Assembly (NCBI GenBank): GCA_963742725.1 | Contig: CAVUMX010000001.1 | Coordinates: forward strand, 1,674,001 to 1,738,000 | Length of the DNA: 64,000 nt | Source: CAVVAL01 sp963742725 | Lineage (GTDB): Bacteria > Actinomycetota > Actinomycetes > Mycobacteriales > Cryptosporangiaceae | Reading direction: 5' to 3' | Part shown: piece by piece, positions 58,320 to 64,000 of the stretch | How positions within the stretch are numbered: the stretch's first letter is position 1 | How the letters are laid out: every line of letters begins with the position of its first letter | Program-made: the position numbers and the translations under genes | The notes under the pieces: model-generated | Database searches by the model: none | What the model was told of the DNA's origin: nothing | Seen by the model: the letters and a program-made list of their open reading frames with translations, nothing else

Positions 58320-59942
58320 TCAGTCCTTCTTCGGTGGGACGGGGTTCGTCGCCTGGACGACGGCGATGACGGTACGCCGGAACTCGGTCGTGAACGATTC
58401 GGCATCGGTGCGGGCCAGACCGGCCGCGGCCACGCTCGACGGGGTGACGCGGAACCAGATCCGGCGGCGCCGCACGGTGAGCGAGGCGATCAGCCCGAGG
58501 ACCATGACGATCGCGCCGCCCAGGACGGTCCGGTGGCCGGGGTCGAAGCCGACCTCCATGCTCGCCCATTCCTTGGTGCCGACGAACGTCAGCTCGGTGC
58601 CGTCGTCGAGCTTCCACGTCTCGCCGGGCTTGAGCAGCTTCGCCGGACCGGGCTTGAGCGCGCCCTTGGCCACCTGCGCCTGGTCGAGCGAGTAGACGGA
58701 GCGCGGGATGCCGCTGTTCAGGCCCGTGTCGCCCCGGTACGACAGGATCGTGAGCCCTGGACTGCGCTCGGCCGGGAACCGGGACCGTACCGGCGGCCCG
58801 TCCTCGGGGAGCGTCGGCACGTAGATGCCCTCGAACGCCACCTGGACGTCCGGCGTGACGGCGCCGCCCTTCGGGTTCTGGTTGGCGTCCGGGATGATCA
58901 CCGCGCCCTGGCTCGTGTGCATCGAGTCCTGGGGCAGGAACGGCGTGGTGCTCTCGAACACCGTCCCGTACCGGTCCTTGAACCGCAGGATCGGCGCGTA
59001 GCCGTGGTTGATCAGGTAGACGTTCGCGCCGGCCATCCGCAGCGGCGAGTTGACCTTGATACGGGCCTTGCTGTCCGGATCGGCGTCGCCCGCGCGGGCG
59101 CCCGAGACATGCCGGACGTCCGCCTGGTAGTCCTTGGGCTGGGCGTTGCCGTAGTACGTCGCGCGGAAGTCGTCCAGCCGGACGCAGAACGGCTCCAGGG
59201 ACGAGTCGCCGACGAGCCGTCCGGGCGAGAACTGGTCGTACGCCTGGATCGTGTTGCAGAAGTCGTCGCCCTCGATGACGACGACGCCGCCCTTCCAGCC
59301 CCACAGTCCGCCCATGGCCATGCCCGCCAGGACGGCGACCAGCGCGAAGTGGAAGAACAGGTTGCCGGTCTCGCGGAGGTAGCCCTTCTCGGCGCTGACC
59401 GTGGAGGTGCCGTCCTCGGCCGTGCGGACGACCGTCCGCCAGCGCCGCCGGCGCAGGACCGTCGCGATGGCCGCCGCGTCCGCCGTGATCGGCAGGCTCT
59501 CGTGGACGGGCAGCCTGTCGAGGTTGCGCGGCGCGTCCGGCGGGGTGCGGAACAGCGCCCGCAGGTGCAGGCGCATCCGGGGGACCAGGCAGCCGATCAG
59601 GGAGATGAACAGCAGCGTGTAGATCGCGGCGAACCACGGCGAACCGAAGACGTCGAACGCGGACAGCTTGTCGAGGAACGGCGCCAGCTTCGGATGCTCG
59701 TCGAAGTACTCGTCGACCTTGAGCTGGTTCAGGCCACGCTGCGGCAGCATCGAGCCGGGAACCGCCGCGATCGCCAGCAGGAACAGCAGCAGCAGTGCGG
59801 TACGCATGCTGGTGAGCTGGCGCCACGCCCGCAGCAGCTGGGCGCCGACGCTGTGGCCGGTGATCCGGCGGGCGGCGTCCGGGGCCGGCTGGGTCGAGAG
59901 CTGCGCGTCGTCGGTCGCGGTCCGCTCATCCACTGTGGACAT
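58320..59942 (-). CDS. resB: Cytochrome c biogenesis protein ResB
   Basis: A 540-residue membrane protein partnering CcsB in heme delivery. Hallmarks are RAWRQLTSMRTALLLLFLLA, IAAVPGSMLPQRGLNQLKVD, FAAIYTLLFISLIGCLVPRM, GYLRETGNLFFHFALVAVLA and a large outside domain (VYLINHGYAPILRFKDRYGT). The last helix is VLGGAIVMVLGLIASLTVR. It overlaps ccdA by one base and ends one base before ccsB. Confidence 0.94.
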   Translation of the reverse strand: MSTVDERTATDDAQLSTQPAPDAARRITGHSVGAQLLRAWRQLTSMRTALLLLFLLAIAAVPGSMLPQRGLNQLKVDEYFDEHPKLAPFLDKLSAFDVFGSPWFAAIYTLLFISLIGCLVPRMRLHLRALFRTPPDAPRNLDRLPVHESLPITADAAAIATVLRRRRWRTVVRTAEDGTSTVSAEKGYLRETGNLFFHFALVAVLAGMAMGGLWGWKGGVVVIEGDDFCNTIQAYDQFSPGRLVGDSSLEPFCVRLDDFRATYYGNAQPKDYQADVRHVSGARAGDADPDSKARIKVNSPLRMAGANVYLINHGYAPILRFKDRYGTVFESTTPFLPQDSMHTSQGAVIIPDANQNPKGGAVTPDVQVAFEGIYVPTLPEDGPPVRSRFPAERSPGLTILSYRGDTGLNSGIPRSVYSLDQAQVAKGALKPGPAKLLKPGETWKLDDGTELTFVGTKEWASMEVGFDPGHRTVLGGAIVMVLGLIASLTVRRRRIWFRVTPSSVAAAGLARTDAESFTTEFRRTVIAVVQATNPVPPKKD

Positions 59943-60739
59943 CAGATGCCGATCTCCCCGGGCCCGACCCTGCCGTACAACCAGATCACCAGATCACTCC
60001 ACCACCCGGTCAGCAGCAGAACGCCGACGGTCACCAGCATCACGCCGCCGACCCGGGTCACCGTGCGGCTGTGCCGGCGCACCACCGCGAGCGCCCCGAG
60101 GAACCGGCGGAACCCCAGACCGAACACGATGAACGGGATGCCGAGCCCCAGGCAGTAGGCGATGGTCAGCACGATCCCGCGCGTTGCCGTGCCCTGCGTC
60201 AGCGTGAGCCCCTGGACGGCCGTGAGCGTGGGGCCGACGCACGGGATCCAGCCCAGCCCGAACACCGCACCCAGGAGCGGAGCGCCCGCTAAACCCGTCG
60301 CCGGGAGCCGCCGTATCCGCGCCTCGCGCTGGAGGCCGGGAACGAACCCCATGAAGGCGAGTCCGAGGACGACGATCAGCGCGCCGGCAACCTTCTCCAC
60401 GACGTCGCGGTGTTCGATCAGCGTGCTCGCCAGCCCGCCGACCGTGGCGCCGATGACCGTGAACACAGCGGTGAACCCGGCGACGAACAGCACACTGCCC
60501 AGCAGGACCCGGCCCTGCACGCGCCGCTTGGTCGCCGTGACGGTCTGGACCGCGTTGCCGTGCGGGTCGGTGCCGACGGCTTCGTCCAGGTCAGCGCCCG
60601 AAATGCCCGTGACGTATGAGATGTAGCCCGGTACCAGCGGCAACACGCACGGCGACAGGAAACTCACGAGGCCGGCGAGCGCGCTCACCCCGACCGCGGC
60701 GACCAGCGGCCCGTCGACGACGGTCCCGGCAAAGCTCAC
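59942..60739 (-). CDS. ccdA: Thiol-disulfide transporter CcdA
   Basis: A 265-residue membrane protein moving reducing power across the membrane for cytochrome c maturation. The two redox Cys are C31 in SFLSPCVLPLVPGYISYVTG and C167 in FGLGWIPCVGPTLTAVQGLT, in the standard positions. About six helices. It starts at a GTG with GGAGAAG upstream, overlapping the tlpA stop (GTGA). The next gene is resB with a one-base overlap. Confidence 0.94.
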   Translation of the reverse strand: MSFAGTVVDGPLVAAVGVSALAGLVSFLSPCVLPLVPGYISYVTGISGADLDEAVGTDPHGNAVQTVTATKRRVQGRVLLGSVLFVAGFTAVFTVIGATVGGLASTLIEHRDVVEKVAGALIVVLGLAFMGFVPGLQREARIRRLPATGLAGAPLLGAVFGLGWIPCVGPTLTAVQGLTLTQGTATRGIVLTIAYCLGLGIPFIVFGLGFRRFLGALAVVRRHSRTVTRVGGVMLVTVGVLLLTGWWSDLVIWLYGRVGPGEIGI

Positions 60740-61365
60740 GACTTCTCCGCGGCGACACGTTCCACGACCGGCTGGAGGTCCTTGCTGAGCAGCGGACGGC
60801 GGAACACCACGGCGACCCGGCCCTGCCGGTCCAGGATGATCGTCGCGGGGATCGCGTTCGGCGGGGTGTCCCGGAACTTGAGCGCGACGCGCTGGGCGCG
60901 GTCGTAGATGCTCGGGTACGTCACCTTGAACGCCTGCTCGTAGGCCTTGGCGTTGTCGCGCGAGTCCTTCACGTTCACGCCGAGGAACTCGACGCCGGAA
61001 GCCTTCGTCGCCGCGTACACGGCTTCGAGATCGTCGGCTTCGGCCCGGCACGGCGCGCACCACGAGCCCCAGAAGTTGACGACGACGACCTTGCCCTTGT
61101 TGGCGGACGGGTCGTAGTCGCTGCCGTCGACCAGCTCGCCGGTGAGGCGGGGCGCGGACTTCCGGTCGGCCGCCGCGTACTCGACCATCGTCCCGTTGCC
61201 GGAGACGAACCGCTGCTCGCTCCCCGCCGCCTGGTCGACAGCCTTGTCACCCGTACCACACCCAGCGAGTGCGACAGCAAGCCAGAAGTACCAGAAAAGT
61301 TCTGACCTGGAGCCCGTCCAGACGTCGTCCGGCAAGGCGGAGGCGTCCGTCGCGTGCTCTGGCAC
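60736..61365 (-). CDS. TlpA/ResA-like lipoprotein thioredoxin
   Basis: A thioredoxin-fold protein that reduces apocytochrome thiols outside the membrane. The active site is NFWGSWCAPCRAEADDLEAV (WCxxC) and the later segment is DTPPNAIPATIILDRQGRVA. A lipobox LAGC (WYFWLAVALAGCGTGDK) marks a lipoprotein. The start is uncertain: candidates are GTG 61365 (used here), TTG 61335 and GTG 61446, none with a clear ribosome site. The frame beyond 61383 runs through a tandem duplication, so the longest version is unlikely. Its stop overlaps ccdA. Confidence 0.87.
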   Translation of the reverse strand: MPEHATDASALPDDVWTGSRSELFWYFWLAVALAGCGTGDKAVDQAAGSEQRFVSGNGTMVEYAAADRKSAPRLTGELVDGSDYDPSANKGKVVVVNFWGSWCAPCRAEADDLEAVYAATKASGVEFLGVNVKDSRDNAKAYEQAFKVTYPSIYDRAQRVALKFRDTPPNAIPATIILDRQGRVAVVFRRPLLSKDLQPVVERVAAEKS

Positions 61366-61382
61366 GCAAGGACGCCGACAAC

Positions 61383-61446
61383 GCGGTCCGGTCGGCGTCT
61401 GGACGGGCCGCGCACGCGGTCCGGTCGCGTTGGACGGGCCGCGCAC
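61383..61446. repeat. 31-33-bp tandem duplication upstream of tlpA
   Basis: The unit GCGGTCCGGTCG...GGACGGGCCGCGCAC occurs at 61383-61415 and at 61416-61446, differing by 2 bp in length. It falls between the lipoprotein start candidates and the phosphoglycerate-mutase stop and argues that this stretch is not coding, or is coding of low constraint. Confidence 0.75.
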
Positions 61447-61447
61447 A

Positions 61448-62098
61448 TCAGGCGCCCTTGCTGGTTTTCGCCGTGGCGGATTGGGCCACGAGGGCTGCGG
61501 CGGGTTCGCTGTAGCCGACCCCCGCGAGGTGGACGCCGTCGAAGTGGAACGAGGTGAGGCTGGCGAGCCCGCACTCGCGGTTGCGCGGATCGTGCCAGAG
61601 CCGCTTGGCTTCCAGGTGCCGGCGCAGCGTCCAGATGGGGAGCTGGTGGCTGACGCAGACGGCCTCGTGGCCTTCGGCGATGTCGCGGGCGGCGAGCACG
61701 GCGGCGAACATCCGCTCCGCGATCAGCTTGTACGGCTCGCCCCACGACGGCGTGAACGGGTTGCGGAGCTGCGGCCAGTAGCGCGGGTTCCGCAGTGCGC
61801 CGTCACCGACGCCGACCTTCTTGCCCTCGAAGAAGTTGCCGGACTCGATGAGCCGCTCGTCCACGGCGACGTCGAGGCCGAACTGCTCGGCGAACGGCTC
61901 GGCCGTCTGCTGGGCGCGCTCCAGCGGGCTGGCGACCACGTACGTCACGTCGTGGCCGTCGAGCGCCTGCGCGGCGACCTTGGCCATCTGCTCGCCGAGC
62001 GGGGAGAGCCGGTAGCCGGGCAGCCGTCCGTAGAGAACGCCTTCCGGGTTGTGGACCTCACCGTGCCGCAGCACGTGGACGATGGTCTTCGGGGTCAC
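61448..62098 (-). CDS. Histidine phosphatase (phosphoglycerate-mutase family)
   Basis: A 216-residue enzyme. The catalytic His is in VHVLRHGEVHNPEGVLYGRL; other conserved parts are YVVASPLERAQQTAEPFAEQ and GHEAVCVSHQLPIWTLRRHL, with the second His. Substrates of this actinobacterial branch, which follows hemL in many genomes, are not fixed; a small-molecule phosphatase is likelier than glycolytic mutase. The GTG at 62098 overlaps the hemL stop (GTGA). Confidence 0.92.
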   Translation of the reverse strand: MTPKTIVHVLRHGEVHNPEGVLYGRLPGYRLSPLGEQMAKVAAQALDGHDVTYVVASPLERAQQTAEPFAEQFGLDVAVDERLIESGNFFEGKKVGVGDGALRNPRYWPQLRNPFTPSWGEPYKLIAERMFAAVLAARDIAEGHEAVCVSHQLPIWTLRRHLEAKRLWHDPRNRECGLASLTSFHFDGVHLAGVGYSEPAAALVAQSATAKTSKGA

Positions 62099-63393
62099 TG
62101 CGCAGCCGCCCGGGCCGCGTGGGGAAGGGCGGCCGCGATCCGCTCGATCGCCGCGTCGTCGTGCGCGGCCGACACGAACCACGCCTCGTACGCGCTCGGC
62201 GGCAGGTACACGCCGTGGGCGAGCATCGCGTGGAAGAACCGGGTGTAGCGCTCGGTCTCCTGCCGCTGCGCGCCGTCGAAGTCGTGCACCTCGTCGGCGG
62301 CGAAGAAAATGCTGAACAGGCTTCCGGCGGACTGGAGTCGGTGCGCGACGCCCGCCTCGGTCAACGCGTCGGTGGCCAGCTTGGCGACGGTCGCGGCCGC
62401 CTTGTCGACATGCGCGTAGACCTCGTCGGTGGCGTGGCGGAGCGTGGCCAGTCCGGCGGCGCAGGCGAGGGGGTTACCGGACAGGGTGCCGGCCTGGTAG
62501 ACGGGGCCCGCCGGAGCGAGGTGGCCCATCACGTCGCGCCGGCCGCCGAACGCCGCAGCCGGCAGGCCACCGCCCATGACCTTGCCGAACGTGAACAGGT
62601 CGGGCACGACGCCCTCGATGCCGAACCAGCCCGAACGGGACACCCGGAAACCGGTCATGACCTCGTCGAGGATGAGCAGCGCGCCGTACTCGTCGCACAG
62701 CTGCCGGAGCAGCTGGTTGAAGTTGTCGCGCGGCGGCACCACGCCCATGTTCGCCGGGACGGCCTCGGTGATCACGGCGGCGATCTCGGACCCGTGCGCG
62801 GCGAACGCGGCCCGGGCGGCGATCGCGTTGTTGTACGGCAGCACGATCGTGTCGGCGGCGCTCGCGCCCGTAACGCCCGGAGTGTCCGGCAGGCCGAACG
62901 TGACGACCCCGGAGCCGGCGCTGGCCAGCAGCGAATCGACATGACCGTGGTAGCAGCCGGCGAACTTCACGACCTTGGTGCGACCGGTGAAGCCCCGCGC
63001 GAGACGGATCGCGCTCATCGTCGCCTCGGTACCGGAGTTGACCAGCCGGACCTGCTCGACCGGCGCCACGCGCTTGACGATCTCCTCCGCCAGCTCCACC
63101 TCGCCCGTGCTGGGCGTGCCGTAGCTGGTACCCCTGGTCGCGGCCCGCTGGAGGGCATCCACCACCGCCGGGTGGGCGTGGCCGAGCAGCAGCGGACCCC
63201 ACGAGCAGACGAGGTCGACATACTCGCGGCCGTCCACGTCCGTCAGGAGAGCGCCCTTGCCGCTCGCCATGAACCGAGGGGTGCCGCCGACGGCGCGGAA
63301 GGCACGGACCGGCGAGTTCACCCCGCCCGGCACCACGGCACCGGCACGGTCGAACCACTCCTGCGAGCTGGGGGCGTCGTACGCAAACGTCAC
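62095..63393 (-). CDS. hemL: Glutamate-1-semialdehyde 2,1-aminomutase HemL
   Basis: A 432-residue PLP enzyme forming 5-aminolevulinate in heme synthesis. The Schiff-base Lys is K271 in PDLFTFGKVMGGGLPAAAFG. Other signatures are VPGGVNSPVRAFRAVGGTPR, RLVNSGTEATMSAIRLARG and KVVKFAGCYHGHVDSLLASA. Starts at a GTG. It heads the run with the phosphatase, tlpA, ccdA, resB and ccsB, linking heme supply and cytochrome c maturation. Confidence 0.96.
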   Translation of the reverse strand: MTFAYDAPSSQEWFDRAGAVVPGGVNSPVRAFRAVGGTPRFMASGKGALLTDVDGREYVDLVCSWGPLLLGHAHPAVVDALQRAATRGTSYGTPSTGEVELAEEIVKRVAPVEQVRLVNSGTEATMSAIRLARGFTGRTKVVKFAGCYHGHVDSLLASAGSGVVTFGLPDTPGVTGASAADTIVLPYNNAIAARAAFAAHGSEIAAVITEAVPANMGVVPPRDNFNQLLRQLCDEYGALLILDEVMTGFRVSRSGWFGIEGVVPDLFTFGKVMGGGLPAAAFGGRRDVMGHLAPAGPVYQAGTLSGNPLACAAGLATLRHATDEVYAHVDKAAATVAKLATDALTEAGVAHRLQSAGSLFSIFFAADEVHDFDGAQRQETERYTRFFHAMLAHGVYLPPSAYEAWFVSAAHDDAAIERIAAALPHAARAAAQ

Positions 63394-63770
63394 CCGGGCA
63401 TTCTCTCATCTACCTCGCGTAGACAGTGCTTGGGGTGCTATAACCCCACCTCGGCGGGGCTTCCCTCCACCCACCGGGCGCCACCTGCCCGGTCCCGCGC
63501 GCCGCGCCATCCGCATCGCCCGGGCCAGCTCACCCACCGCGCGGCACCACCGCGCCACCGGCACCGCCCGGGCCAGCTCACCCACCCGCGCCGTGCACCA
63601 CCCACCGGTCCCCGCGCCACCCCGCTCTCGCCCACCCGTGCCCCGCCCGCCCCCGCATCGCCCGCCACCCGCGCGCCGTCCGACGGCCGTCCACATTGGA
63701 ATACTCGGGGAAATCGTCCTTTCCCAGCCCTCCGAGACACCGATTTCCCCGAGTTTTCTACAGTGGACGG
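63394..63770. other. Non-coding gap upstream of hemL
   Basis: A 377-bp gap. Near hemL a small stem TGGGGT...ACCCCA flanks GCTATA. In the middle are GC-rich repeats containing the 20-bp word CGCCCGGGCCAGCTCACCCA twice. The right side is the hairpin at 63703-63754. No gene with a ribosome site or RNA gene is visible. Confidence 0.65.
63703..63754 (-). terminator. 14-bp hairpin after the FAD reductase gene
   Basis: ACTCGGGGAAATCG (63703-63716) pairs perfectly with CGATTTCCCCGAGT (63741-63754) around a 24-nt loop. It lies 16 nt beyond the stop of the minus-strand reductase gene. TTTT flanks it on the plus side and ATTCC on the minus side. Likely terminator for the reductase. Confidence 0.75.
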
Positions 63771-64000
63771 TCAGGAGCGGGCGAGTTCCTTGCGCAGGCG
63801 CGTGAACGTGCGCGGGCTCCGCAGGCCGAGGACGGCGACGACCTGCCCCTCCCGGCTGTACGTGGCGACGAAGCGGCGTTCGCTCACGTCCCCCTCGACG
63901 ATCTCGACGGTCGCGTCAGGCGCGGCGATACCCGCGAACTGGACCATCACGCCGTACTGATCGCTCCACACGTACTGGACGGGGTCGTACGGCTGCGGGT
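63771..64000 (-). CDS. FAD-dependent NAD(P)H oxidoreductase, C-terminal end only
   Basis: The last ~76 codons of a gene continuing past the right edge. The visible part is the C-terminal reductase domain of the ferredoxin/rhodocoxin reductase group: VQYVWSDQYGVMVQFAGIAA, VEGDVSERRFVATYSREGQV, VAVLGLRSPRTFTRLRKELA. The FAD and NAD motifs lie outside the window. The Y/W-SDQYG motif is diagnostic. Confidence 0.85.
   Translation of the reverse strand, partial: PQPYDPVQYVWSDQYGVMVQFAGIAAPDATVEIVEGDVSERRFVATYSREGQVVAVLGLRSPRTFTRLRKELARS

Overview
This window reads as chromosomal DNA of a high-GC actinobacterium. The coding strand has strong GC bias at third positions, GTG starts are common, and many genes overlap by 4 bp (ATGA or GTGA). 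Actinobacterial markers include BldC, a HelD-type helicase, an LPXTG surface protein, aminofutalosine-route menaquinone genes (mqnA, mqnE, and the ubiX/ubiA/ubiD trio mqnM/mqnP/mqnL) and the CcsB/ResB cytochrome c system. A Streptosporangiales/Thermomonosporaceae-like or Streptomyces-like host is plausible, but the genus cannot be fixed from the sequence alone.

Layout. (1) 1-5.2 kb: a secreted RHS/YD-repeat protein whose C-terminus runs off the left edge. (2) 5.4-9.3 kb: a lipoprotein and the phenylacetyl-CoA epoxidase operon paaABCDE. (3) 9.6-19.1 kb: mqnA, an LPXTG protein, an ArsR/MFS pair with a large palindrome at the MFS start, helD, a secreted protein, and mqnE with its DUF4229 partner. 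(4) 19.3-24.8 kb: two NlpC/P60 hydrolases flanking two envelope proteins. (5) 25.0-29.9 kb: an ECF-like sigma factor, its partner, an atypical LuxR regulator and a TPR-CHAT (caspase-like) protein. (6) 30.2-44.8 kb: a phage-tail-like contractile injection system (CIS). It encodes a DUF4255 cap protein, one sheath, two tube-type proteins, DUF6760, a LysM tube-baseplate connector, a VgrG-like spike, PAAR, gp25, gpJ-like and gpI-like baseplate proteins, a very proline-rich protein, two small acidic proteins and a zinc-ribbon/membrane/discoidin-like protein. A divergent zinc-ribbon/membrane protein with a 12-residue Thr repeat lies next to the cap gene. (7) 45.7-52.5 kb: a MalY-type C-S lyase, three membrane proteins of unknown function, a cysteine-synthase-like protein, a threonine dehydratase, an Lrp regulator and bldC. 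(8) 52.5-55.5 kb: late menaquinone genes. (9) 55.6-63.4 kb: a third NlpC/P60 protein, a small Cys-rich protein, ccsB-resB-ccdA-tlpA, a phosphoglycerate-mutase-like protein and hemL. (10) Right edge: the C-terminus of an FAD-dependent reductase.

The most interesting part is 19.3-45.7 kb. A CIS gene set sits next to a CHAT protease module and cell-wall hydrolases, and all of it lies between the early (mqnA, mqnE) and late (mqnM/P/L) menaquinone genes. No AAA+ ATPase, obvious tape measure or tail fibre is visible among the CIS genes here. There is no capsid, portal, terminase or integrase, so this is not a prophage. A 67-bp ungapped intergenic repeat occurs four times in the same orientation and is not explained by any gene.
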